Source of the DNA: CAYRUD01 sp964427425
GTDB lineage: Bacteria > Chlamydiota > Chlamydiia > Chlamydiales > FEN-1388
Direction of reading: 5' to 3'
DNA length: 64,000 nucleotides
NCBI GenBank assembly: GCA_964427425.1
Contig: CAYRUD010000013.1
Coordinates: 62,001-126,000 of the forward strand
Position numbers and translations under genes: made by a program. The notes beneath the pieces are model-generated. The model ran no database searches. It saw only the letters and a program-made list of their open reading frames with translations, and had not been told where the DNA came from. This document shows, in pieces, positions 53,454-62,194 of this stretch (position 1 is the first letter of the stretch; each line of letters opens with the position of its first letter).

Positions 53454-53517
53454 ATGCTCAATATGAGCTTTGAGTGTATCGATATCTTAAAATCCAGAGT
53501 CGATACACTCTGAGCAT
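53454..53517 (+). other. Two-tier hairpin after the giant gene
   Basis: An inner 11-bp stem (GAGTGTATCGA 53472-53482 with TCGATACACTC 53500-53510) is enclosed by an outer 7-bp stem (ATGCTCA 53454-53460 with TGAGCAT 53511-53517). No T-run follows. It may be a terminator, an mRNA-stabilising structure, or a control element for the next gene. Confidence 0.55.
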
Positions 53518-53557
53518 ATGAGTAGATATATCAATCATATATACATGCGGGAAGAAC

Positions 53558-53836
53558 ATGCCATTTACTATTGGTGGAGACTGGACACCGAGCGCTCCAG
53601 CAAGGAAATCAGCTCAAAAACCTGTGAAAGTCCGCCTTATCAAAAGAGGGAATAACTTGATAACAGCTATCCTTAACCTCGGACTTGACCCCAGACAGCT
53701 CTTAAATCTTGCATCGACACTTAAAAAGAGGCTTGGCTCAGGGGGAGCTATTAAAGATGGAGCGATTGAGATTCAAGGCGATAAGGTCGATGAAGTTAAA
53801 AAGCATCTTCTCGAGATGGATATCAAGTCATCTTAG
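53558..53836 (+). CDS. SUI1/YciH-family translation factor-like protein
   Basis: The 92-residue protein matches the SUI1 (eIF1) fold: VKVRLIKRGNNLITAI, then LDPRQLLNLASTLKKRLGSG, then GAIKDGAIEIQGDKVDEVKKHL. The LKKRLGSGGAIKDGAIEIQGD pattern (shown here in parts) is the family signature. Bacterial members such as E. coli YciH can influence start-site selection on the 30S subunit, but their role is not settled. The first 20 residues are a variable N-terminus, normal for the family. GGGAAGAA lies just before ATG. It stands between the giant gene and glyA, probably on its own transcript. Confidence 0.88.
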   Translation: MPFTIGGDWTPSAPARKSAQKPVKVRLIKRGNNLITAILNLGLDPRQLLNLASTLKKRLGSGGAIKDGAIEIQGDKVDEVKKHLLEMDIKSS

Positions 53837-54131
53837 ATAGATACGAATAAAATTATCCTTCCTCATTTTCCAGAATTAATCAGATTGGTAGACTTCCCTA
53901 TTTTGCACTTTTACTTGAAAAGGAGCAGTTTTCTAACCTTCGCTTATTTTTATCTCTCATCTACTTTACTTTTGAAACTATTCTGTAGTATCCATCTATT
54001 CTTTGGACCTACAGCCCTTGCCTCTGCTCAAAAAAATTTGCTACCATGGTCGATGTACATTGTATATTGTCTCATCGTGCAAATTGTTCATTTATCTGCC
54101 ACACTTTTCACTTGGGGGGATCTTTTTACCT

Positions 54132-55697
54132 ATGAGCCTACTCGCATCATATCTCCATGCAACCCCTGTAGAACGACGTAATACAGGAGCCATAGCAACG
54201 TTAGCTGTTCTTGACCACTTAGCTCAAAGCGCACCTAAAGTTGCTGCATCTATCGTACAAGAGCTCAAAGACCAGCGTCGATTCCTCAAAATGATCGCCT
54301 CTGAGAATTACTCTTCCCTCTCGGTTCAGCTTGCCATGGGTAACTGGCTCACTGACAAGTACGCAGAAGGATTTCCACATCACCGCTTTTATGCGGGCTG
54401 TGAACAGGTCGACTCCATTGAGGAAATGGCTTGCACGCATTTAAAAGAGCTTTTCCAAGCCGAACACGCCTACGTTCAACCGCACTCAGGAGCAGACGCG
54501 AACTTAGTTGCTTTTTGGTCGATTATCACCAAGCGAATCCAGACTAAGGAAGTTGAGAGATTATCTAAGAAGAGCATTGATGAGTTTACTCCAGAAGAGT
54601 ACGAAACCCTCCGCCAGCAGCTCGTCAATCAAAGACTGCTTGGCATGTCGCTCAACTCAGGAGGCCACCTCACTCACGGCTATCGCCATAACGTCTCGTC
54701 TAAATTCTTCCAGTCTTTCTTCTATGATGTTGATCCAAAGACAAACCTTTTAAATTACGACGAGATTCGCAAGAAAGCAAAAGAAGTAAAACCTCTCATC
54801 TTGCTTGCCGGATATTCTGCCTATTCCAGACGAATCAACTTCAGAATTATGAGAGAAATCGCTGACGAAGTTGGGGCTACGCTTCTTGTCGACATGGCAC
54901 ACTTTGCAGGACTCGTCGCCGGAAAAGTTTTCCAAGGCGATGAAAATCCAATCGCGCACGCTCATATGGTAACTTCGACGACACATAAGACGCTTAGAGG
55001 CCCACGCGGCGGTATCGTACTCGCGACAAACGAGTATAAAGAGTTTGTCGATAAAGGTTGCCCTCTTGTTCTCGGAGGCCCTCTTCCTCACGTCATCGCA
55101 GCAAAGTCGATCGCATTCCAAGAGGCAAAAACTCCAGCGTTCCAGCAATATGCTCAACAGATTGTTAAAAACGCAAAAGCTCTTGCTGAAGGCTTAATGC
55201 GCCATGGAATCCGCGTCATTACCGGCGGAACTGATAACCACTTAGTCATTATTGATGTCTCGCAGTTTAGCATTACTGGACGTCAAGCTGAAACTGCCCT
55301 CAGACAAGTAGGAATTACCGCTAATAGAAACGCAATTCCATTTGACGCTCAAGGTCCTTGGTACACCTCCGGTGTTCGCTTAGGAACTCCAGCTCTTACT
55401 ACACTTGGCATGAAAGAAGCTGAGATGGAGATTATCGCTTCTATCATCGCAAAAACTCTTTCACATACAAAAGCGCTTCCTGGAAAAGATGGCTCTATTT
55501 CAAAAGCTCTTTGCCAAGTAGACAGTACTATCGTCAGCGCCCTCGATGGTCAGATCAAGGAGCTTCTCGCCCAATACCCACTCTATCCTGAGCTTCCAGA
55601 GCTCTCTTTGAAAGCTAATGAGAATGATCCATCGGCGGCACCAATTCCTTTTTGTTTCGATGGAACGCCGAGGCAACTTTTAGCCTCCATGAGATAA
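54132..55697 (+). CDS. glyA: Serine hydroxymethyltransferase
   Basis: GlyA converts serine and tetrahydrofolate into glycine and methylene-THF, using PLP. From ATG 54132 the product has 521 residues, about 25 longer than C. trachomatis GlyA and clearly of the long chlamydial form. Conserved blocks: MIASENYSSLSVQLAMG, HPHSGADAN-type block (VQPHSGADAN), DMAHFAGLVAG and the PLP Lys in TSTTHKTLRGPRGG. The frame stays open upstream to 54003, but that extension is hydrophobic and unlike GlyA; ATG 54132 has GGGGGGA 11 nt before it and begins the chlamydial MSLLASYL-type start. Chlamydial GlyA has been reported to act also as an alanine racemase, which would feed peptidoglycan synthesis. A strong hairpin ends the gene. 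Confidence 0.95.
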   Translation: MSLLASYLHATPVERRNTGAIATLAVLDHLAQSAPKVAASIVQELKDQRRFLKMIASENYSSLSVQLAMGNWLTDKYAEGFPHHRFYAGCEQVDSIEEMACTHLKELFQAEHAYVQPHSGADANLVAFWSIITKRIQTKEVERLSKKSIDEFTPEEYETLRQQLVNQRLLGMSLNSGGHLTHGYRHNVSSKFFQSFFYDVDPKTNLLNYDEIRKKAKEVKPLILLAGYSAYSRRINFRIMREIADEVGATLLVDMAHFAGLVAGKVFQGDENPIAHAHMVTSTTHKTLRGPRGGIVLATNEYKEFVDKGCPLVLGGPLPHVIAAKSIAFQEAKTPAFQQYAQQIVKNAKALAEGLMRHGIRVITGGTDNHLVIIDVSQFSITGRQAETALRQVGITANRNAIPFDAQGPWYTSGVRLGTPALTTLGMKEAEMEIIASIIAKTLSHTKALPGKDGSISKALCQVDSTIVSALDGQIKELLAQYPLYPELPELSLKANENDPSAAPIPFCFDGTPRQLLASMR

Positions 55698-55705
55698 AAG
55701 AAAAA

Positions 55706-55740
55706 AAAGAGAGAAGACTTTGATTGAGTCTTCTCTCTTT
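55706..55740 (+). terminator. Strong terminator after glyA
   Basis: A perfect 14-bp stem (AAAGAGAGAAGACT/AGTCTTCTCTCTTT, 7-nt loop) begins nine nucleotides after the glyA stop. The 3' arm itself ends in TTT. Confidence 0.85.
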
Positions 55741-56023
55741 AAATAATCTGATCATATTTCTGATCTTGCATTCTCTTTTCTCTATTCGTACAATCCACCA
55801 TACATGATATTGAATGATAATTTTGTTATTAACCGATGCTTAAGCCCTCGTAGAATCTCTGCGAGAGGCTGCAAGCCCTGAAAAAAACTGAGCTCATATA
55901 CAAGCTCGAAAGAGAAAACGGATCTTTAACCCCTCTCCTTTCTATGATCTCAAGAAGACGAGATGATGAAAATGAGGCATTCGACAAAGTAAGATCCCTC
56001 TATCTAAGGAGATAAAAAGATCA
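55741..56023. other. Region upstream of clpP
   Basis: The 283 nt between the glyA terminator and clpP must hold the clpP promoter. The downstream half (55854-56015) is open in one frame for 53 codons and reads like a charged helical peptide, but its only standard start is ATG 55944. AAGGAG at 56006-56011 is the clpP ribosome site, with a long 12-nt spacer. Confidence 0.4.
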
Positions 56024-56683
56024 ATGGCTAATGCACATACAGATGAAGCATCTTTACCATCAAAAGCTCATGGTCTCATCACAGGAGCTCAAGCAAACAC
56101 TCAAACTGCAAATACGCAGCTCCATCGATTAAATGATCAAATTGACGCTCTTCTTCTTACGCAAAGAAAGCTCTTCATCTCGAAGCCAATCGATATGGAA
56201 ATGGCAGAAGATATCATCCGAAAGATATGGTATCTGGAAGCTCAATCTGCAAAAGATCCAGTTCTCGTCGTCATTACATCTCCAGGCGGTTCTGTTGACG
56301 CTGGATTTGCTATTTGGGATCAGCTGAAGATGGCGTCTTTCCCAATCACAACACTCGTCACTGGTCTTGCAGCTTCTATGGGATCCGTTCTCTCTTTAGT
56401 TGCTCCTAAGGGAAGACGCTTTGCGACTCCAAAAAGCCGCATTATGATCCACCAACCTGCAATCAATAGCGTTGTTCAAGGACAAGCGACAGATCTTGAG
56501 ATCCAAGCACGTGAAATCCTGAAGACAAAAAAACAGATAGTAGAACTCTATAGCGAAGCGACAGGACGCCCAGAGAAAGAAATTGAGCGCGCTATAGACC
56601 GCGATATGTGGCTCTCGGCAGAAGAAGCCAAAGATTTCGGTCTTATTGATAAAATCGTCAGTTCCTATAGCGAGATTGGGTAA
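56024..56683 (+). CDS. clpP: ATP-dependent Clp protease proteolytic subunit
   Basis: ClpP is the serine peptidase ring that degrades proteins fed by ClpX or ClpC. The 219-residue product carries the catalytic Ser118 in TGLAASMGS and His143 in RIMIHQP, and the family blocks ITSPGGSVDAG and GLIDKIV. A 45-residue N-terminus rich in Ala, Thr and His replaces the usual short propeptide. Chlamydiae have two ClpP paralogues; position between glyA and dapF matches C. trachomatis ClpP1 (CT431) as I recall. dapF follows after 28 nt, and xerC after that, so the three probably form one operon. Confidence 0.95.
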   Translation: MANAHTDEASLPSKAHGLITGAQANTQTANTQLHRLNDQIDALLLTQRKLFISKPIDMEMAEDIIRKIWYLEAQSAKDPVLVVITSPGGSVDAGFAIWDQLKMASFPITTLVTGLAASMGSVLSLVAPKGRRFATPKSRIMIHQPAINSVVQGQATDLEIQAREILKTKKQIVELYSEATGRPEKEIERAIDRDMWLSAEEAKDFGLIDKIVSSYSEIG

Positions 56684-56711
56684 GAAGCAATTTGAAAAAT
56701 GAGTCAGCTCA

Positions 56712-57650
56712 ATGAGATTTCAATACTATTCCGGAAGCGGTAACAGCTTTTTAATTAGTTCATGCCGACCCGATGAAATGAAAGAGCTGACTCAACCTCA
56801 TATCATCCATACGATTGCTCATTCAGCAACTCCAGCAGTCGATGGCGTACTCCTTCTCGAGGTCAATCCTCCCGAGCTTCCCTTCTATCTCAGAATGCAC
56901 TACTTTAATAGAGATGGAAGCCGAGCGAGCATGTGCGGAAACGGACTACGATCAATTGCCCGATTCGCATACGATACTCAAGCTCTAGACACTGATTCCA
57001 TGATCATTGAGACAGATTGCGGCCCTCGCTCTGCGAAGATTTTCCCTGATAGCACTGTAGAGGTTGATATGGGCCTTTATCCATACAATCATCTATCATC
57101 TGAAAATGCGGCCGTGAAAAGCGCATTTATCCCTATTACGGAGACTCCTTCTTTTTCTCGATGGGGATACATAACAAATACTGGGGTCCCCCATGTCGTT
57201 TTCTTCTCCTCAGCGGTCGATGAAGAACCAGTATTCAATTTAGGCAAGATTGTACGGCACTCTCCCCTCTTTCATCCGCACGGAACTAATGTCAATTTTG
57301 CCGAAATTATCTCATTGAAAGATTGGACTGTCAGGCTGAGAACGTACGAGCGCGGAGTTGAGGATGAAACAGGATCCTGCGGCACAGGAGCTTCAGCAAC
57401 AGCATTGACCCTCTCACACGTCATCCCTTTTTTGGGAAATGAGTGCGAGAGAACAATAAAAGTGGTATTCCATTCGTCCGAAGAGGCTTCTATTCGATTG
57501 AAAAAAGTCATTCAAGGTGAGAGTGTCTATCTCAGACTCTCCTTAAGAGCTGGCGTTGAAGCCGTACCTTCAAAAAGTTTTGAATTTACGCTAGACAATG
57601 AGTTACTTGAAAAAGAACCAGCCCTCTCGCTCAGCACACAAGAAAGGTAG
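56712..57650 (+). CDS. dapF: Diaminopimelate epimerase
   Basis: DapF turns LL- into meso-diaminopimelate for peptidoglycan, using two cysteines as acid and base. Both are present in the 312-residue protein: one in SMCGNGLRSIARF (usual MCGNGARC), the other in DETGSCGTGAS. The family's YERGVxxET block also matches. The protein is about 40 residues longer than E. coli DapF (274). In C. trachomatis DapF (CT430) has been reported to serve as the glutamate racemase too, which may hold here since no murI is in the window. It lies 28 nt after clpP and 8 nt before xerC. Confidence 0.94.
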   Translation: MRFQYYSGSGNSFLISSCRPDEMKELTQPHIIHTIAHSATPAVDGVLLLEVNPPELPFYLRMHYFNRDGSRASMCGNGLRSIARFAYDTQALDTDSMIIETDCGPRSAKIFPDSTVEVDMGLYPYNHLSSENAAVKSAFIPITETPSFSRWGYITNTGVPHVVFFSSAVDEEPVFNLGKIVRHSPLFHPHGTNVNFAEIISLKDWTVRLRTYERGVEDETGSCGTGASATALTLSHVIPFLGNECERTIKVVFHSSEEASIRLKKVIQGESVYLRLSLRAGVEAVPSKSFEFTLDNELLEKEPALSLSTQER

Positions 57651-57658
57651 CCTTCAGT

Positions 57659-58666
57659 ATGTTTTGTAAATCAGCCTACTCATTCCTCGATTACCTTCGC
57701 TGCATCAAGAAATCTTCTGAACATACTGTTCGAAATTACGCAATCGATATCAATTGCCTAAAGCAGTTTCTTGAGGAAACTATTCTCAAAGACACACCTC
57801 CTCATCTTCTACCGCCTAAAATTGATTATACAGGAGCACAGCCCAAACAACCCTTAGAGGAAGCTCAGCCCCCCGTTTTATTAGATCCTATCAACTTAAG
57901 CCAGCTCGACAGAAAGCTCATGCGAGAATTCATATCTTATATGAGACAAGCATCTACCAGTAAAAAGACTGTCGTTAGAAGGCTTTCATCGCTCAGAACT
58001 TTTTTTAAGTACTGCATCAAAGAGGGCTTCATAGAAAAGAATCCTCTCGAGGAAATTGAGTCGCCAAAACTCGATAAAAGCATCCCTAGATCACTGACGT
58101 ACGAGCAAGTAATGAAGTTCTTTGATATGCCGGATATCCACACATATCTAGGCTTAAGAGATCGTACGATTATGGAGCTATTTTATAGTTCCGGGCTTCG
58201 AGTCAGCGAGCTTGTTACCTTAAACAAAGAAGATTTCGATAAAGAGAGCATGCTTCTTCGCGTCCAAGGTAAAGGGAAAAAAGAGCGAATCGTTCCTATT
58301 ACCAAGAATGCCGCTGAATGGATCTCAATTTATCTTTCTTCCGAAGAGCGTCACCGGGATGTGGAAGATCATAGAGCTGAAGCTGATCCTAAAGCAATCT
58401 TCCTTAACAAATTCGGAACTCGCATCACGACAAGATCAATTGACAGAATGTTTGTTAAATACTTAAGGATGAGTGGTTTATACGAAGACATCACACCGCA
58501 CACCATAAGACACACCATCGCAACTCACTGGCTTGAAAATGGAATGGATTTAAAGACAATCCAGCTCCTACTGGGCCATAGTTCGATGGCTACAACGACA
58601 ATCTATACTCATGTTTCTACAAAACTGAAAAAGGATGTCATCGATCGCCTCCATCCCCGGTCTTGA
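57659..58666 (+). CDS. xerC: Tyrosine recombinase XerC
   Basis: The second Xer recombinase in the window, 335 residues, and the presumed partner of XerD at dif. Catalytic residues are complete: Arg181 (SSGLRVSEL), Lys205 (QGKGKKER), His281 and Arg284 (HTIRH), His307 (LLGHSS) and Tyr316 (TIYTHV). An insert of about 35 residues rich in Pro and Gln (residues 45-80) splits the core-binding domain, making it longer than E. coli XerC (298). I name it XerC because an ABC-F gene follows, the order I remember for CT347-CT348. It begins 8 nt after dapF, so it is very likely in the clpP-dapF-xerC operon, which ends at a hairpin. Confidence 0.88.
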   Translation: MFCKSAYSFLDYLRCIKKSSEHTVRNYAIDINCLKQFLEETILKDTPPHLLPPKIDYTGAQPKQPLEEAQPPVLLDPINLSQLDRKLMREFISYMRQASTSKKTVVRRLSSLRTFFKYCIKEGFIEKNPLEEIESPKLDKSIPRSLTYEQVMKFFDMPDIHTYLGLRDRTIMELFYSSGLRVSELVTLNKEDFDKESMLLRVQGKGKKERIVPITKNAAEWISIYLSSEERHRDVEDHRAEADPKAIFLNKFGTRITTRSIDRMFVKYLRMSGLYEDITPHTIRHTIATHWLENGMDLKTIQLLLGHSSMATTTIYTHVSTKLKKDVIDRLHPRS

Positions 58667-58676
58667 AAAAAGGGAT

Positions 58677-58734
58677 ATGCTAGCTTAAGAAAAGATGTAT
58701 TCAGCATGCCATAATTTTTCTTTTCTGCTAGCAT
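58677..58734 (+). terminator. Hairpin between xerC and the ABC-F gene
   Basis: ATGCTAGC (58677-58684) pairs with GCTAGCAT (58727-58734), extended by AAGAAAAGA-type pairing with TCTTTTC inside. TTCCTC follows. A probable terminator for clpP-dapF-xerC. Confidence 0.6.
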
Positions 58735-58795
58735 TTCCTCAATCTTTCACATCTAAACTAAAAACATTACCCATCAATAAATTGACCATCAATTC

Positions 58796-60400
58796 ATGAT
58801 AGTACTCGATCAAATCACTAAAACTGTCGGAGCTCGCCTTCTTTTCGAAGGAATTACTTGCTCATTTTCCCCAGGAAACCGCTACGGTCTTACTGGTCCT
58901 AACGGCGCTGGCAAATCCACCCTCTTAAAAATTATAATAGGGACTGAAGAGCCAACTAAAGGAACTGTTTCAAAGCCTGCTCGTGTCGGTATTTTAAAAC
59001 AAAATATCCACGACTATGAGGAAGAAACTGTTATTAATACAGTCATCATGGGTAATACTCGGCTCTGGTCTGCGCTCATACGCCGTGATGCTCTCTATGA
59101 AATGGAAATGACTGACGAAGTTGGCATCGAATTAGGTGAGATGGAAGGCATCATCGCCGAAGAAGATGGATACTCAGCTGAGGCAAATGCTGAAATTCTC
59201 CTTCATGGTATCGGAGTGACTCAAGAGTTTTACGCTAAGAAGATGAAAGAAGTGCCTCAGGATATGCAATTTCGAGCACTCCTCTGTCAAGCCCTCTTCG
59301 GCGAGCCAGAAGCCCTTCTTCTCGATGAACCTACAAACCACCTTGACATGGAATCGATCGGTTGGTTGGAGCAATTCTTACAGCAGTACAAAGGAACACT
59401 CATAGTCGTCAGCCACGACCGCCACTTCTTAAATGCTGTCACAACCCATATTGCTGATATTGATTATGAATCGCTCATTATCTACCCAGGCAATTATGAT
59501 GACATGGTGGTCACAAAATCATCTGTCAGAGAACGAGCAGAGCATGACGCGAAATCAAAAGAGAAGAAAATCGCTCAGTTAAAAGAGTTCGTCTCCAAAT
59601 TCCGCTCTGGTACTCGCGCAAGTCAGGTGCAATCTCGACTTCGAGAAATTGAAAAGCTGCAGCCACAAGAGCTGAAGAAATCAAACATCCAGCGCCCATA
59701 TATCCGCTTTATTCCATGTGAGAAGCAGCCAGGAAAGGTGGTCTTGAAGGCGGAAAACGTCTATAAGTCGTATGATGATGGCGAAAATAAAGTCATTAAT
59801 GATTTCTCTCTCGAAATCATGAGGGGTGATAAAATCGGAGTTATCGGTAATAACGGAAGAGGTAAGACTACCCTCTTAAAATTATTAGCAGGCGTCTTAG
59901 CCCCAGACTCCGGATCTGTTGAACTTGGCCATAATGCTATCTTAAGCTACTTTCCTCAAAACCACGCTGAAGTAATCGACAAGAGTATGAAAACCAATCT
60001 CTTTGATTGGCTCAAGCAAGTCAAACTCGGCGTTTACGATCAAGATGTTCGAGGAGTCCTCGGTAAGATGCTCTTCGCAGGCGACGACGCTTTCAAGTCA
60101 ATCTCAGCATTATCCGGAGGCGAGACCGCACGTCTCATTATCGGATCTATGGTTCTCTCTGATCATAACATTATCATCATGGATGAGCCTAACAACCACC
60201 TCGACCTTGAAGCAGTTTCCGCTCTTGGATGGGGTCTTGATGAATATAAAGGCACCGCGATCGTAGCGAGCCATGACAGAGATATGATCTCTCGATTCGC
60301 GAAGAAAATTATCGCTTTCGAGGAAAATGGCATCCGCTTCTTTGATGGAACTCTTGATGAGTACCTTCAGGTGCATACGACGAGCTCTGCCGCAAAATAA
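58796..60400 (+). CDS. ABC-F family ATPase, YbiT-like
   Basis: ABC-F proteins bind the ribosomal E site and help stalled translation; they are not transporters. The 534-residue protein has two ABC domains joined by a charged linker (about residues 240-300). Domain 1: GPNGAGKST and LLLDEPTNHLD. Domain 2: GNNGRGKTT, LSGGETARLI and IIMDEPNNHLD. The first domain's signature is KEVPQDMQFR rather than LSGG, as in E. coli YbiT (SEVAPGW-type), and the length (YbiT 530) also fits. In C. trachomatis I recall the homologue (CT348) next to xerC. The SpoU gene begins 5 nt after its stop, suggesting coupling. Confidence 0.92.
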   Translation: MIVLDQITKTVGARLLFEGITCSFSPGNRYGLTGPNGAGKSTLLKIIIGTEEPTKGTVSKPARVGILKQNIHDYEEETVINTVIMGNTRLWSALIRRDALYEMEMTDEVGIELGEMEGIIAEEDGYSAEANAEILLHGIGVTQEFYAKKMKEVPQDMQFRALLCQALFGEPEALLLDEPTNHLDMESIGWLEQFLQQYKGTLIVVSHDRHFLNAVTTHIADIDYESLIIYPGNYDDMVVTKSSVRERAEHDAKSKEKKIAQLKEFVSKFRSGTRASQVQSRLREIEKLQPQELKKSNIQRPYIRFIPCEKQPGKVVLKAENVYKSYDDGENKVINDFSLEIMRGDKIGVIGNNGRGKTTLLKLLAGVLAPDSGSVELGHNAILSYFPQNHAEVIDKSMKTNLFDWLKQVKLGVYDQDVRGVLGKMLFAGDDAFKSISALSGGETARLIIGSMVLSDHNIIIMDEPNNHLDLEAVSALGWGLDEYKGTAIVASHDRDMISRFAKKIIAFEENGIRFFDGTLDEYLQVHTTSSAAK

Positions 60401-60405
60401 ATTAA

Positions 60406-61200
60406 ATGACCTCGCCCATGGCATTTTCATTTTCTGAAAGTAAATTTCTCTCTTTAGAGCTTACAGCAAGGCATAAAAAATGCTGTGAGCTCTTAAGAGC
60501 ATACGTCTCTTCGATCCATCAAAAGAACGCTCAAGGTAGACTTCTTGAAGAGATGAGACAAGAGTACACAAAATGGTGTTCTTGGATGGACATTCAAGCA
60601 CTCCAATCACACGAATGGGCCTTCACATATCTTGAAGAGCGATTTCACTTGCATGTACGCATGAGTGGCCGCGGAGTTCACGAAGCTGATTTTCTTCATA
60701 TAGTACATACAGAAGATAAAGGTGAGCCTAAAGCTCCATTCTTACAAGTAACGACTTACCTTGATGGCATCCGATCTGCCCATAATATCGGCAGTATTCT
60801 TCGGACTGTCGAGGCACTCAGACTAGGTCCCGTTGTCTTTTCCAAGGATATGGTTTCTATTAATCACCCTCAGGTACAGAAGACATCAATGGGAACTTGG
60901 TCCCATGTCCAAGTTTTTCAAGAAAATAATGAAACCCATATCGATTCACTTCCCTTACCAAGACCATGGATTGCTGTAGAAACAGTAGAAGGTGCCATTT
61001 CATGGAAAGACTTTTCGTATACTGATGAAAAGTATACACTCTTTTTAGGAAATGAAGAACGCGGATTAAAGGAGACCCTCCTCCACGCGTGCGATGTTAT
61101 CATTCAAATCCCTCTTTATGGGATTAAGAATTCGTTAAATGTTGCGAATTGCCACGCCATCATTGCTGCTGAAATAGCGGACCAGATGAGAAGAGTGTAA
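60406..61200 (+). CDS. SpoU/TrmH-family RNA 2'-O-methyltransferase
   Basis: The enzyme transfers methyl groups from SAM to ribose 2'-OH in rRNA or tRNA. The 264-residue protein has an N-terminal domain of about 110 residues, mostly helical, and the SPOUT core with its three motifs: IRSAHNIGSILRTVEAL, LFLGNEERGLKE, and IPLYGIKNSLNVANCHAI, which forms the trefoil knot. It begins 5 nt after the ABC-F gene. Target nucleotide is unknown; TrmH- (Gm18 tRNA) and RlmB-like (23S rRNA) roles are equally possible. Met start as listed; a second Met at residue 5 (60418) is an alternative. Confidence 0.88.
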   Translation: MTSPMAFSFSESKFLSLELTARHKKCCELLRAYVSSIHQKNAQGRLLEEMRQEYTKWCSWMDIQALQSHEWAFTYLEERFHLHVRMSGRGVHEADFLHIVHTEDKGEPKAPFLQVTTYLDGIRSAHNIGSILRTVEALRLGPVVFSKDMVSINHPQVQKTSMGTWSHVQVFQENNETHIDSLPLPRPWIAVETVEGAISWKDFSYTDEKYTLFLGNEERGLKETLLHACDVIIQIPLYGIKNSLNVANCHAIIAAEIADQMRRV

Positions 61201-61321
61201 GAATCACCTAAAAGAAGCTATCAGCGATGAAATACGTGAAGCTCCGTTTTCTCTATGAGTGAAAACGTTGAAGAAATCGATTTTCCTCCTTGTCTCAACG
61301 ATGTAATAGGCAAGACTTAAA

Positions 61322-62083
61322 TTGAATAAACCTAATACTGACAGAAGAGTTCTTAAAGTGAATACCTATACAGATGAGCCTTCTCTTCTCAATGAAGAAC
61401 GTATTGTAAACGCGGCTACTACACATTTTCCGTCACCAATTGATCACAAGGCTGTCCATGCGTTCTCTGAAGAGGAGAAAATCGCTCAAATTGCTCATCA
61501 CTTTGAGCAAATAATGAAGACTCTCGGCCTTGATGTGACTGATTCATCGCTGCAAGAGACTCCAGAGCGAGTTGCACGTATGTATGTCAATGAGATTTTC
61601 TCAGGACTCGATTTTAATAAGTTTCCTCCTATTAGTCTTTTTCCAAGACAAAAGTCTCCTCAAGAAGCTCATGAAATTATTATCGTGAAAGCAAGCTTTG
61701 TCAGCTTCTGCGAGCATCATTTTGTTCCTATGACGGGAACCGCGTACGTAGGATATGTCCCATCGCATCAAATTATTGGTCTTTCGAAAATCTCTCGTAT
61801 TGTCCGCTACTTTGCATCAAGGCCGCAACTTCAAGAAAGACTCTCAGCGCAAATCGCAGATTGTCTTACTCAACTCTTAGGCAATGAAAATGTTGCGGTA
61901 TTTATTAATGCTAGACACTATTGCGTATTAGCCAGAGGAGTAAAAGATGAAAGTGCCGATACATCTACTCTCTTCGCAAAAGGCATATTTCAAAGCTCCC
62001 CAGAGAAGAAAAAAGAATTTTTAGATCTCGTACAACTAGCCCAGCTTCAGAAAGAAGACGCTCCGACTGATTACCATAATTGA
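61322..62083 (+). CDS. folE: GTP cyclohydrolase I
   Basis: FolE makes dihydroneopterin triphosphate from GTP, the first step of folate synthesis. The 253-residue product has the family core: QETPERVARMYVNEIFSGLD, the zinc site SFCEHHFVPMTG (Cys and His), IIGLSKISRIVRYFASRPQLQERL and HYCVLARGVKDES with the second Cys. Start is uncertain: the listed TTG gives about 60 extra N-terminal residues before the conserved core, and GTG at 61358 gives 12 fewer. No clear ribosome site supports either. Together with FolP it indicates de novo folate synthesis. It is preceded by 121 nt without seen structure. Confidence 0.93.
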   Translation: MNKPNTDRRVLKVNTYTDEPSLLNEERIVNAATTHFPSPIDHKAVHAFSEEEKIAQIAHHFEQIMKTLGLDVTDSSLQETPERVARMYVNEIFSGLDFNKFPPISLFPRQKSPQEAHEIIIVKASFVSFCEHHFVPMTGTAYVGYVPSHQIIGLSKISRIVRYFASRPQLQERLSAQIADCLTQLLGNENVAVFINARHYCVLARGVKDESADTSTLFAKGIFQSSPEKKKEFLDLVQLAQLQKEDAPTDYHN

Positions 62084-62194
62084 GTTCAGATTGAAAAATT
62101 TTAGTCGATTCAAGCGATGAAATATTATACAATGTGTACCCACTAAACAAAGCACTATTCTTGATTATGATGAAGGAGCAGTAGCACATAACCT

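Noticed and set aside
54003..54131. Upstream extension of the glyA frame (43 codons)
   Set aside because: The extra residues are hydrophobic and unlike SHMT; ATG 54132 has a purine-rich ribosome site and a family-like N-terminus.
54750..55157. 135-codon frame antisense to glyA
   Set aside because: It lies inside a conserved stretch of glyA and reads like a mirror of that coding sequence.
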